From: Formicarius rufipectus
Taxonomy: Eukaryota; Chordata; Aves; Passeriformes; Formicariidae
NCBI GenBank assembly: GCA_013399695.1
Contig: VXAU01001833.1
Span: 62,001 to 126,000 of the forward strand
Reading direction: 5' to 3'
Length of the DNA: 64,000 nucleotides
Part shown: positions 36,928 to 49,489 of the stretch, piece by piece
How the letters are laid out: each line of letters opens with the position of its first letter
How positions within the stretch are numbered: position 1 is the first letter of the stretch
Notes under the pieces: generated by a model
The model's database searches: none
Told to the model about the DNA's origin: nothing
The model's input: only the letters and a program-made list of their open reading frames with translations
Program-made: the position numbers and the translations under genes

Positions 36928-39150
36928 CAACAGTGTTCTGGTCACAGTTGTTTTTTCCCAACTTGCTTCATTGTTTTAAATCATAAGTTGAATTCAGTTC
37001 AGGAGTCCATATGATAGATATGGGCTTTCAAAGGAAGTTTGACCTGGTGAGTGATTTAGACTGGTAATCACATCTGATTTGCTTGATTGAAGCCTTCACT
37101 TGCAGAGTATAAAAATACTTCTGAGAATAGATTAAATGCAGGTGTCTTGAGTAAAGAGCTGGAGATGCTTTGCATCAAAATCAAAAGCCTGATATTCTAC
37201 TCAGAAGGTCAAAAAAGTAAAATAGATTTACTATCTATTGTAAAATATGCTGTTTGTTGAAGGAGAAGTACATTTGTCGGTTTTATTAGGAGAACAAAAA
37301 GTGTGTGCTTTATACCAAACAGATAGGAAAAATTGCCTAAGATGATTTTATGCCTGAAAATGCTCTGTATTTCATTTCTTCTTGAATGTGTACCTGGGTT
37401 TGTGTAAACCTTTGCTTCAAACTACTACCATATCAGTAACTTTAGGACAGGCTTTTTTTGTGCTAAAACCTTTGGGGATATTTTCCCCCATATGCCAGAC
37501 AAAGATAATACATTTCAAACACATCTGATCAGTCCTTGGAAAATAGTTTCCAATACTGCAAGACTCCCAAGAGATGTGAGCTCTAGCATGCTGTCTGAGG
37601 CAGTAGATGTTATCCTCAGCTGCCTCCTCCTCCTGAAGCCTTTGTCCCAGGCTGGTCAAGTTTTCCCACATCTTTTGGCCTTGCTAAAGGTCTTCAGTGA
37701 AAGCTTCTTGACTGGGAAGCTGCAAAAACTTGGTTTTGGTCAGCCATGATTTTTTTTTTTTTTCTGATTTTGGACATTCTGCCTTTCACCCTCCTTTCAT
37801 GGTTAACCATAAGGCAAAAAATGCACTGTTTCCATGGTTCCACATTTACTTCTGCTTTCTCATGTTTTAGGGTGTGATTGGGGTTTCACTTGTTGGTTTG
37901 TTGGCAGCAGGCTTCCCTGTCATACTCATCTGTGAAGCACCACATACTTCTGAAAGCTTGGATATATGCATAACCAAAGGTGATTTGTCCTTCTTGGATC
38001 TGCCTACAGCCTTAGGACACGAAGGCAGAGGCATTTTCATACCTGGAGAGGACCTGTTTCCATGGAAGTGCTCCTGCAGCATTTCACACCTCTTGGTACC
38101 ACCCACTGCTCTTGAAACATTGATATCCTTGAAAACTTCATTCAAGTTGCGTGTATCATATGCACTTGAGAATTCACTTATTTCCTGGGAGAAGAGGGAA
38201 TATCTCTTTTCTTACCTTTTCAATTCCTTCCAAAGTCAACTATATAGAAAAGATCTGCTTTCATCCAGTCTTCCTGGCACGTGGCTTCCAGAGGCCAGAA
38301 CACAAAGCAGTATGTTTCCTACCCTTCATATAACATAATAAACAACCATAGTATTATTGGTGTGCTACTGATGAAATATATTTCAGAATTGATAATCTCT
38401 GCATTTGGCCAGCATTGCAGGCATATTGACATCACAACGGAGGTCTCGAGGTCTTTGAAGTTTTTTTTCTGTCCAAGCTGGGCACAATACTCTTTGATAA
38501 GATACAGGTCCGAGAGCACATGGGAACATGCATGAAACAGGCCAGGCTGGCTCTGCGACAGGGACCCTTACTGAATCTCAGGGGTTGGCATGACAGAGCC
38601 CTGCTGCAGGCTGGCCCTTGCAGAAGCAGGAGTTTGTGGGTCCTGACAAGTCCCCAGAACATGCTAAACTTTAGGAATGGTTGGTGTGTGTGAGGAGTAT
38701 TTTGCTGTTGTAGTGTTTTTGTTGCTCATTGCTGTACTCCTAAGGGTGAGCTTGGAAGGTTGCCGGTATTCAGTGCTGTATGTAACAGCAGCTTCAGGGA
38801 AATTAGTTCCAGGAGCCCAACATAGTTTGCATATCTGAACAAAATGCCTAGAAATTACAGATGCTGCAATTCCTGAAGTGAGATGGGTTTTCATAAGTCA
38901 GTAGGGGCACAGGATGTATCACCTGCCAGCAGAGAGACTTAGGCTAGAACTGTAACATATAGCCTTAATTTCTGTACTGTAAAAACACCACTCTTTTGGT
39001 TTCAACATGGCATGCTAAACCCAATGCAGGCATCCAGGCTAAGGTCTGTATTAGGGTTGGGGGTGTTCTTGACGTTAGTCCTTGACTGATAAACAAAAAG
39101 TGTTTCCTAGTGTGAGGAACTGGACTTTTTTAATTGCCTTATAACATTGC
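36928..39150. other. Intergenic or unassigned DNA
   Basis: The frame at 37874-38338 (plus, 154 codons), overlapped by a 92-codon minus frame, has no recognisable domain, splice context or codon pattern. It is noted but not called as a gene. No other feature was identified. Confidence 0.45.
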
Positions 39151-39880
39151 TACTATAGCAAACTGTGCAAAGAAGCCTGAAGAGTGAAGATAAAGGCTAA
39201 GGGAAGGAGGCCATAGCCAACAAAATAATAACTTTGTGGAGTCCTGGGGACAAGTCTCTGGGTTTGTGATGCTAATCTCCTACGAGTCAGGCCATGTCAA
39301 AAGAGACCCTCTCTGCACACACCCACTACTACCCCAGAGAAGGCTTCACTTGTAGCAGGGGTGCCTCCAAAGCACCCCCCACCCTGAGCCTAAACGACTA
39401 TACAAAAGCCATCACCTCTAACCTTTGAAAAACAGCACGACTGTGCAAAAACAGCACCCCCACACACACGGGGAGGCACCAGAAGGGCTTCTGGAGGTAT
39501 ATGAACCAATTTGATTTCATGTTTTCTGGGCTTCTTTTCTCCACCACTCCCCAAAGGACCAAAACACCAGTGACAGCAGTGATGACAGTGACAACAACCA
39601 AGTTTGTCAGAGACTTCTGGATGGTGACTCTAAACTCTTACTTTTTCCCTCTGGTTTTTTCTTTCTTTTTCTTTACACATTTTAACTCTTACTCTTTTCT
39701 CTCTTTTCTCATACATTTTCTTGGGTGATATCTTTCCATATCACTATAGATACTAACAACCAAAACAGCTACATAACTGTTTCCCTTTGCAACCACTTAG
39801 TTCTAAAATAAACCCTCCATGTGTATATCTGTAAATACTGATCATATAATATCAGTTTATTTTAATTCACCCCAACAAAA
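39150..39880 (+). mobile_element. LTR-like remnant, plus strand (ends not defined)
   Basis: A TATA-like actatacaaaag lies at about 39398-39407. It is followed by a GC-richer transcribed-type segment, a long pyrimidine-rich stretch (39630-39720) and a poly(A) signal AATAAA at 39807-39812 with TGTGTATATCTGT downstream. This order, plus its general resemblance to bird ERVL-type LTRs, supports an LTR. Neither terminus nor a target duplication was found, so the limits are approximate. Confidence 0.4.
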
Positions 39881-42800
39881 TAGCAAAACCCAAAAGTGAC
39901 TTCTGCCTTGCATGGTGGGTCATAACACTGACATAACTCAAAGATTTCATTCTGTCTGTGCTGTAGTTCACCACATCTGTAGCATGTGCTCCATACCGCA
40001 GTGCTTCCCAGGAAACCAGCAAATACAAATCCACTGGACTTGATGCTGATGGCAAAATGTTGAGGGCTCCGAATCACATGCATCTATATTTATGGAGTGA
40101 AATGTGAAATCTCTTCTGCAATCATTCTTTCCAGCTATCTGAAAGATCCACAGGGATCTGCTCTCTTCTAATAAATAACCACTTTGAAGCACATATTTGA
40201 ATTACAACATTTTTGATAAAATGAAAATCCTTACTGCAGTAGCACTACTGTTACTGACAAGCTACATCACCAAGGTCTGAATCCTTGCTTCAAGGGACAG
40301 ATACTCAATCTGTATTCAAGCTCTTAGTCCAGACTTCTAAAACTGAGATAGTCTTACCCATCACCAAAGCAGCACTATAGCCCTGCTAGCAGCAGGATCT
40401 TTATTGCTGGGCAGTAGCAATGACTGTCTCTACACCAGGAGGATGGGTGGCTATATAAAATGCACTCTCTCGCAATCCCTGCTCTGAAACACCTGGTGCC
40501 CCCATTCAAAGGCACTCAGCACTTGCCACTGGTGTTTCCTCTGTCGCAGTGGCCCCAGCCCACATGCAGGAACATTCCCCCGGACTTCTCATTCTTGCAG
40601 CCAGCTAAGGGAGGGGAAAGCCAAGCCAAGCACTTGATGCAATGTGGGGCCAGGCAATGGGGTTCCCTACAGCCAGGGAAGGTTGCAGATGTGGGGCTGC
40701 AGCAGCCTGCTGAGGAATAGCCAGGAAAAACCTTTTCTGGTTTTAGGGCCACTAAGTGCTGATTGCATTCACATTACCTCAGAGGTGTTTCTGTGCCCAT
40801 CAAGCCTCCCAGTAGCAGATTTGTCTACTAGAGAGGTTTTTTTGTTGGTGTTTCAGGGAAAAGCTCTGAACAGGGTAAGGTCTTATTTATCACTGCCTTG
40901 GCTAAGCAGTCATAAAAGTGGCAATAATAGTTAGTTGATAAGGGCAGGTAAAAAGCAGATCTGCAGCCCTGGGGAAGGTTTTGACAAATGGACGCTCACC
41001 AGATTGGAGGTGCTGCTGGCCTGGAGATGGATGGGCTCATCAGCTGTAGGTAGGGGATGATACACGTAAATGAGAGAAATTACTGTAGGCATAGTTGAGG
41101 TAGTTAAAACAATCTCTTCATCTACGGTTGGCATCTTTTTCCTTCATAGTTAACTCAGTTTTCTTTGAAAAAGACCACAGAGTAAGTGATGAGTGAGCTC
41201 TTTGGGCACAAAGAAAAGGATGTCTTTTGATTTTGGTGCCATGCATTAAACAGCTGTGTTTGTGACAAATCTTTGCCCCAAATTGTTTTGTTACAAGTTA
41301 CATGGGATTCTGATTTGCAATCAGTTAATGATAGATTTTTGTTTTAGTCCTTGCTTTCACAAATATGTATCACATATGTATCAACTGATACTCATTATAA
41401 CCTTTTGTTAGAAATTTCTGTACAGATTTAGATAAGTGGTAATTGAATCTTAAACCTCCATACACTCCTTTTCAAAAGGAGACAAATAGTCTGCAGCTTG
41501 CTTTGTACAATGTTTTGAGCAATACAGATTTTTTATATTTCTCCACTTGTATTTCTGAATGATGCATTGTAAAAATGAATGTTATGCTTCAGGTAGGGTT
41601 TTTTTTTTTTGCATGAGTCTATTTCTGAATGTGAGCATCCCTGCTGAAATGCCTTACATGCCCTGAGGTCAACACTGAAGTCTTCAAAGACTGAATTAAT
41701 CTGACAAAAGAAAATACTCAGAGCAGAGGATGTAAGAATGAATACAAAGAAAGTCACAGTCACTCCCTTCCCTCATTTTCTGTAGATTCCAGCTAAACCC
41801 TTAACTTGAACTTAACCTACAACTGGATGTGTTGGTAGCTTTATTAGAACGAAAAAGTGTGTGTGGAAAAAAATCTGGGAATTCCTACATCATAGACTTT
41901 GAAAATGCTTTATGGCTTAAAGTTTAATGGTAGAAATATTTGAGTGTTTCTAAAGGCAGATTGGATGGGATTCTGTACTCTTGACAGTTCTTTTTATTTG
42001 TCTTTTTACAGCTTGTTCATCTTTTAAATTTGAGAAAAAAATTAGAAAAAAATTTCTCATGAGCATATGAAGAAGTTCCTTAAACAAAAACAGGCAGTAG
42101 AGATCTTAAAGATTTCCCTTTTTGAGGACTATTGAAGCCAGGTCTGTATTATTAATGGCAAAAGTATTGTCTTCAGCCATCTAAGTGTACTAATGCTCAG
42201 TTACCTCTTTTCCCAGACCAAAGGAAGACCTTGGATAAACCAGCCAGAGACTGGTAGGACAGGATGCACCATTCCTCCTGGCCACAGCTCACCTGTGCAA
42301 TTGTGCCACAGCTTAGAGAACTCCCCTGTTTTAAAGAAAGGCTGTTGCCAAGCTTTTGGAGCAGATTTTCAGAAAAGGCTCTGACACTGAGAGCTCAGAA
42401 CAATGACTCTGAAACCACTATGAACTACTCTATCCACTGTGGATGATTATTTAGCTTTTTCTGGTGCTCTTTCTACTTATCTTCAGATTTCTTAAAACCT
42501 GAAAGCCACTGCCTGTGTTTTCAGTGCATTTCCTGTCATTCACAGCATACCCTGAGAGCCCTGTGTTCTTTCCTCTTCACTAGGAATCTAAAGAAAGCAT
42601 GTCTCTGCATAGTGATTTCTGCTGTAAGAGTATTGAGAAATAACGATTGTTCTAATTGTTTCTTTGTTCTAAAGAGAGCAAAGTTTGCTTCTTGTGTCAT
42701 AGACTAGAAAAGTGAAATACAGAGCACTGGGTAGCACACCAGATTGTCTGTTTAACTGGACCATTCCTTCACCTTTCCTAAATTAGCCTCCTTTCTTCAT

Positions 42801-45800
42801 TTTTCCAAGCTTACAGAGACTTGCACTGGTTTGAAAGCAGAAGTGAACAGAGTTTCATAAAATGTTGGATTTTTGTCTGGTAATTTCCTTATCTCTATCT
42901 TTCCACTGTTTTTTTTTAAAATAAAATTACCACCTTATGAAAAGAGATATTTTCTATAACTTTATTCAATTCTAAAGTACAGAACCCCAGACTACATCAG
43001 TGTTTCTATGCTACATTCAGGATAGAAAGTGTCACATATCCTTGGAAATGAACATAGAACTATTCCATGGCAATGGTCTGGTGGCCAGTATCAGAAGCTG
43101 AAGTTTTGTTATATTTACATTACTCCCTAGTAGTTTATTATTGACCCATATCAAAGTCACAGCACTGGCTGGGTGGTGGGCACAGAAGCTGTGTTCTTGT
43201 TTAGATATCAGGGTCTGACCACAAAGTGATGGTATGACTGGACAGGTGGCTCAATCTATTCTAAAAATGGGATAAAGGACCACTGCACTACAGGGGTGTT
43301 ACGAGGGAAAAATTCATTTGTAATGACTGTGAGGTATTCGGATGTAGTGGTAATGAGGCTATATGGTTGTCTGGAGAACGTGCTTCACTGAACATCTGAA
43401 GCAAAACACATCTGTTTCCTTGACAACCTCTTTGCATCTGTACCACTGCATCCAATCTCTACCGGACGTGGAAATATCAAGCATCATTACTGAATCTTGC
43501 TCAAATTTTGCTCCATTCATATTGTGCTATTAAAAAAAAATCCTGTTTGTTACATTGACAGTGTACTACTCTGAATAGTGCAGGACTATTCTTCTCTCTT
43601 CCTCGCTGTCTCCCTCCCCAGAAATGCAGTCCCCCTTTTTCTCAGCCTAGCTCTCTTCTCTGCTTATAGCAGAAGCCTTGAGGTCACCCCACCTTTGGTG
43701 GGAAGCAGCAACACTTCTCTAGGCAGTGCACAAAGGTGGTAATATAGAAACACATTATGTCCATGCCCATGCACTGCCCTTGAGGAAATCAAAACAACAT
43801 GAACTTTCTGGACAACAATTAGTGCTGCCATCTGTTACTGTCAGCAGATGTATGTGATAACCATGTGTTCACTTCCTTGGAAAGACCTGTGTGTATTTCA
43901 CTTATGTTATACATAAAATCTTTTCCTTTTAGCAATGTAGGGATATATGATACTATCTAACAGCTTTATCCTGACATGTGTCGTGGTTTTATGAGTGCCT
44001 TTGCATAAAACAAATATCAAAGAGATCTGCAGCTCTGAGCTGTATGCAGTCAGTTTCTAGACTAGTGAGAATTTATATCCCATGGAAGCCCAAGGACTGC
44101 TCATGTGACAAAGTGCTCACCAGAGCCTGGAAACTTTGTGCAGCCTCATCCTCCTAGTGCAGCCAGTGTCCATGTCCTCCTTTGAACTTCCATGTGTTAA
44201 GATGATCGGTGACTGCCAACGATCCAATCCTACATATGGAGAAAAGAAAATATATAGTGTTTAAATAGTTGACACCAACTCAAAATAAAAACTTTGTTTT
44301 TTCAAGAGTTTGGTTCTTCTTGTCAGTCTAGCCAGATTACCATGCAAAGATAGAGAAATTCAAGGTGGGGGGATAAAAAAAAGTGTTGTAAACACACATA
44401 AGTCCAAATTCTAATGCTCTGCTTCTTCCCAACCCCTGTACCTCTTCAGCCTCTTCTAGGGTTTGTTGTACTGAGCTCTATTTCACTTCTTACACCTCTG
44501 CTCACGAGCATGTTCGCAGCTCTGTGCATTTGCACTGGGTGCTATCCCAGAAAATAGTGCCAAACAGAATGGTTAAGGTGTTGCAAAACTGAACATGAAA
44601 ATCAGTTTCTGGTTAAGAAACATTTTAGGATTAAAAGGAAAGGGAGGCAGGGAATGTGGGCCACAAAGTCTGTCCTGTAAACCTACCCAGTCATTCAGTG
44701 CTTATCTGAGCACGATATTACCACAGTTATATCTTTAGTGTGAGTGAGACCTCCATCTATTATCTAAAAGCTGGAATGTGACTAGATATAAAGGAGAGAC
44801 TTGTTTATTTTCAGCAAGCACTGAAAGCAGGTCAAGGAGAATTCTCTGTGAGATCTAGGTAGATTATCTACCAGTTCCTCCTTACAGGTTGTGTTCTACC
44901 TCTTTCATGTTTATGCATCTCCTTTTGCCCAAAACAGGGTGGTCCCTACTAAAATCTGTTTGTTGGAGCAGTATCTGTTGCAAATTAAGGCATAAGGAAT
45001 TGCTCTATAGTATCTTGGGCGACCACTTTCCATTTTAAAATCAATGCTAATTAAATGTACTTACTTTAATGTTAACATAAATCAGTTCCAAATTTACAGG
45101 CTGCCAATACTTTACAAAGCATCATTTGCCGTGATTCTAATGAGATCTTCCCTCAGTGTGTCTTGTGCAAGTTAATTAATTGCTTTTGTTTTTACGTAAA
45201 CGCACACTCATACAGTATGTACACATGAAGAAGGAATATAAACAGTGGGGAGTTAGCTTTATTGGCCAGTTGTGGTTTGAATTCCCCTTAGGTGTAGGAC
45301 CCCTCTGAAACCAAATCTTCTAAATCATTCTAAGTAGGCTGTTGGGAAAAGGAGAAATCTTCCGTGTGGTTGTGAGAAAGCACTGACACAGATGTCTAAT
45401 TCTGGCCCAGTAGTCGCTTTCTGCGCTTCTCTCCTCCTTACTTCTTACTGATTGTTTCATGCAAGTAGGTGTACTAATTTTTGTTAGGGTGTACAATTTC
45501 TCTGAAAATTATTAAGGGACTGCATGTATTTTAAACAGCTGAGCATGGACACAGCAGCAGAGCTGCACTACAGGAAGTGTTCAGAGAACAGCAGAGTGTT
45601 CTTTGCATTTGACATAGGTACCAAGAAAACTTTGGCTACATGACAAAGAGATTTTATGGTACACATGTTTACTTTAATGAGGGGTAGGGTAGAAGAACAT
45701 ATATATTTATATATCTACAGACAAAAATATACTCCAGAAATATGGCAGCCATATGGGGAAACACAGCAATTCCCTGTACTGGGAAAAAAGACTTCAGTGT

Positions 45801-46118
45801 GACAGAGACTGCAGTGAAAATAAACTTCCGGATTCAGTAGGCACTTCTGCAAGGGATTAACAAAGCAAATGTAGTCTTGCCTCTAACAAGAAACAGAGCC
45901 CACATTTAGTACAAACCATTATATTTAGGTCATGGCAAAATTGAGAAGCAAGGAAAGACACTCTTTCATATTATAGTTTGCTGTAGCTGTGCACCACATT
46001 TCACATTGATTGGACTTCTAGATTGCTTCAAATCAATAAAAAGCCCAGGCCGCTCCATTGTGCAGTGCCTAATGGACTGCTTTTCTGTAGGGAATCAAGT
46101 CAAGCCTATGTGCTATGT
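39881..46118. other. Intergenic or unassigned DNA, no gene seen
   Basis: Only short frames without motif or splice support occur. Local GC-richer patches (40.45-40.75 kb and 43.58-43.75 kb) do not look like CpG islands. No repeat ends were recognised. Confidence 0.5.
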
Positions 46119-46340
46119 TCAGTGGGAAAGCTGGTTTAAGAAGTTCCTTTCTTTCTTCATAACAATCATGAACTGAGCTGCAATGTTATGCCGAAGTTTG
46201 CCACCTCCAATTAGTGCAGTTATGGCTGGTTTTGTAATTCTGTAGAACAGCTCACAGAAATAGTCAGCAGAGGCCTCATGGCAGATACTGCTAGTACTGC
46301 ATAACTGTGCAGTAAATGTCATAGCTGAGTGCAAGTCCAT
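46119..46340 (-). other. Protein-like open segment, minus strand (unassigned; possible exon or pseudogene remnant)
   Basis: The end of a 123-codon minus frame (46119-46490) has a balanced, non-repetitive composition (for example YRITKPAITALIGGGKLRHN). This differs from the hydrophobic chance frames around it. It ends in TGA with no obvious donor, and its upstream half is low in complexity. I do not recognise the family. It may be a fragment of a processed pseudogene or chance. Confidence 0.15.
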
Positions 46341-46490
46341 GAAAAAACATGAAGAATGAAGATAGAAGAACGAAGAGTGCAGTCTACCTTTGCCTTCAAG
46401 CTGTATGGTAAACAAGCTACTGGCCACAGCAACAAAGAGGAAATGGAGCAGCATCCAGATCTTAGATTTAGGTTTAGATATATAGAGCAC

Positions 46491-49471
46491 ATCTGATCAC
46501 ACCACATTATTGCCAGCTACAGATTTGCTAGCAACCTGCAGTTGTTACAGAATTGCATCTTGACTGTAGAGCTCTTGGTGGGAAAAACCCCTATGTGATT
46601 ATCTTCAGGATGCTCTTTCCTGGCTATTCCTGAATGAAATTACTACTTTTTATTAAAATTACTTGTTTCAAATTATTTAAAATTAAGAAGAATCAGAAAC
46701 CTTAAAATGCCCTTACATCTAAAAAGGTGTTTTGTTTCATCCCAGCTCATCCTCACTCTACTTCTGGTACACTTTGGCAACTGTTTGGAGAAGAAGGAGC
46801 ATAAAAACAGATGTAAAATCTTGTTTGGGGACCAATGGCCCTTCTTTCAGAAAACTGTTTTATTGCAAATACAGCACTGATCTTTGATACATGGACTTAT
46901 ACTTCTGATCTATGATTTCAGCATCTTCTAAATAATAATCTGGAATAGCAACCTTGTTGGCAGGCCTCAAATGCTTCTGTAGGATTAAGGAATATAGTCA
47001 TTGTGTCCAGACCTCTGATTTTGCAGGCAGCTCTGCCAAGCTCCTAGAAATGTACTCTGAAATCAGCTTTGCAACACTCTTACCTGAGTTCCTGCCCATA
47101 CAAGTAGATCTGGAGCAAAGAAGTAAAAAAATCCCTTAGTACAAACTCAGTGGGCATATGCTGTAAGACATAAGGTTGGATCTCTGTGTAGGGACTTCGA
47201 TCTCACGTGTCTGTTGTGCTTCACAGTATTGTCCCTTTGTCTTGCCTGCTGTGCTTGCGGTTAAATGATTATAATTACTTTTAATCGATACAATCATACA
47301 GTGGTCACACAAGTCCTTTGCTGCTGATGGGACTGCAAATCACTTCATGTCTCAAAAAGATTTCAGGGGGTATGATGGAGGCAAGATAAGGGCTGTTCAG
47401 GTCTGCACTCTGTGAGTGTGCCCGATTGACATGCTGGGCCATCACAAGCACATTGGGAAGGGAAAGTTAATCATGTACCACAATGTATGGCCTTCAGACT
47501 ATGTTTTCCAGAAATCTGTATTCTTTTTAAGTGACTGTCAAAGGTTATAATGCATCAATTTGAAAAATATTACTCCTCTGAGTCTATCCTTAAAGAGAAC
47601 TCCTCCATTCCAGCAGGCTGAAAGAGTTTAAGATCATCAGATGCCCTATTCCAGGATCACTATGAGTGTGTAATTGCCTGGAATCCCAGGCTTTCCCATA
47701 TGCTTTCACTAAAGAACAGTTCTTTCCTGCCTTTAAGAGATTAAAACCATACACTGCACTTTTTTGGGCTGTGACCATGAGGCATCAGAAAGAGAGGACA
47801 CTAAAATTTTGTTTGAAACAAACTAAGTGTAACAGGAGCTTTTGAGGGAGAAGAATTGTAGTGTCTGTATGTGTTTAACACATAAATGATGTTTTATGCT
47901 TCACCAAAGCCAAAACCCAAAACTATTCATAGTATTTGCACTGTTTGAAACTGTCTCAGAAAGGGTACCCTAGTAACTCAATGGGGAGGGTTATAAATCT
48001 TCATTTTCTTACTTTAAAGATTGAGCTTTCCTGGGGACACGTCTAAAAATACAGTCATGAAGAGGTTCAGTTAAGGTATTTCTTCAATTAATTAATCAAA
48101 ATTTGGCATAGAGCAGTAAGGAGATCAAATGCCCAGCCAGGTAGAGCCCCTACCAATACAGGATCAAACATTTCACACATAGACACACAGAGCCCTTGAG
48201 TGGTAAGAGGGGAAAAAGCAAAACACACACAACAAATATTAACTGCATCACTTGGAAGATCTTCAGATTCTGTTGAATTAAAGGAATGCACAGAAAGCAG
48301 CATATTTTTTAACTTTTTTCTTTTTTTTTTTAAATCACAAGTTATATTTTTGGAGGGTTTTTTTATGGATTTGTACTTATCCTCTGTAATGTAATTCTTC
48401 TTGAATTCAAATAGTGACAACAGTCTTCACTTGCCTAAAAATCAATTATATTAGTGCACAAATGATAGATAAATGAACTATTGAAATCTCTGGGTCTGAA
48501 GACTTGTATTCTGGACTAGTCTTGTGTTTCCATCTGTTTTTGCTTCCAACTGGTCCTTTTCATTCAAACCTCCAGGAGATACACATGCCTCAGAGACACA
48601 GTTGTGTGTTTGCCTCCTTTTCTCCTCACACTTGCATTTTCTGCTTCCAAAAGCTTCTTTGAGGCATCTTTGTAAAATAGTGATGATATTCAGGATCGTG
48701 ATAGTTTCATAGGCTTTTAAAATATCACGATGAAAGATTTGCTTTCATGAGAAAAGGTTTTAATTGTCTTCATTAAGCTTTGAAAGAGGGGGTAAAAAAA
48801 TTGGTAATTAGTAATTCACAACCAAGGTAGTGCAGCACATAAAAGTTTAATTCTGCTTTCAACAAAACCAATGGCAAAGTTCCCACTGAGGCTACTGGGG
48901 CAGAATCTAGCATTGCATATGTGTTCTTCCGTCTTCTAAAGGCAAACAGTTTTGCAGTGAATATAATGAACGCACAAAATGCTGCTAGAATAGCTGTACA
49001 ACACCCAGGAACTCAGAAACTCAATACTCTTTGCACTTAGTTAAGAACCAAGAAGAAAAAAAAAATAACATGCCATTTACTCTGCTCAGAATAGAAACAT
49101 ATTTAACTGTATTTTCTCAAAGTTTTGTTTAAATAATCACTTAAATATTCAATGAAATTTTAAACATTAACGATCAGTATTTAATGCAGAACTTTGGCCT
49201 CCCCTTGGAGCATACCAGCCCTGGAACAGCTCTGGAATTTGGCAGGAACACTGTTGATAGGACAGTGTAGTAGTTGCCTCTCAGGCAACACTGTTCACAT
49301 CTAACATGTTTATATTGGTTAGAATGAAGTGTGCAGTACTGCTTTAAAATCAATACTACTACTATTTCTATTTGTTGTACTCCAAACATGACATGGGTGT
49401 GCAAATGTGAGAAGGCTGTCAAACGTATATATTCAATATAGTGCAAGCTGTATGTGCAGAGTGGTGTGTAA
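46491..49471. other. AT-rich DNA, no gene seen
   Basis: Only short chance frames are present, with no repeat boundary or regulatory element that I can support. Confidence 0.5.
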
Positions 49472-49489
49472 ATATATATATATATATAT
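49472..49489. repeat. (TA)n microsatellite
   Basis: About nine uninterrupted TA units in otherwise AT-rich DNA. Confidence 0.9.

Noticed and set aside
37874..38338. 154-codon plus-strand frame
   Set aside because: No recognisable motif, no splice or promoter context, and an opposite-strand frame over the same bases; most likely chance.
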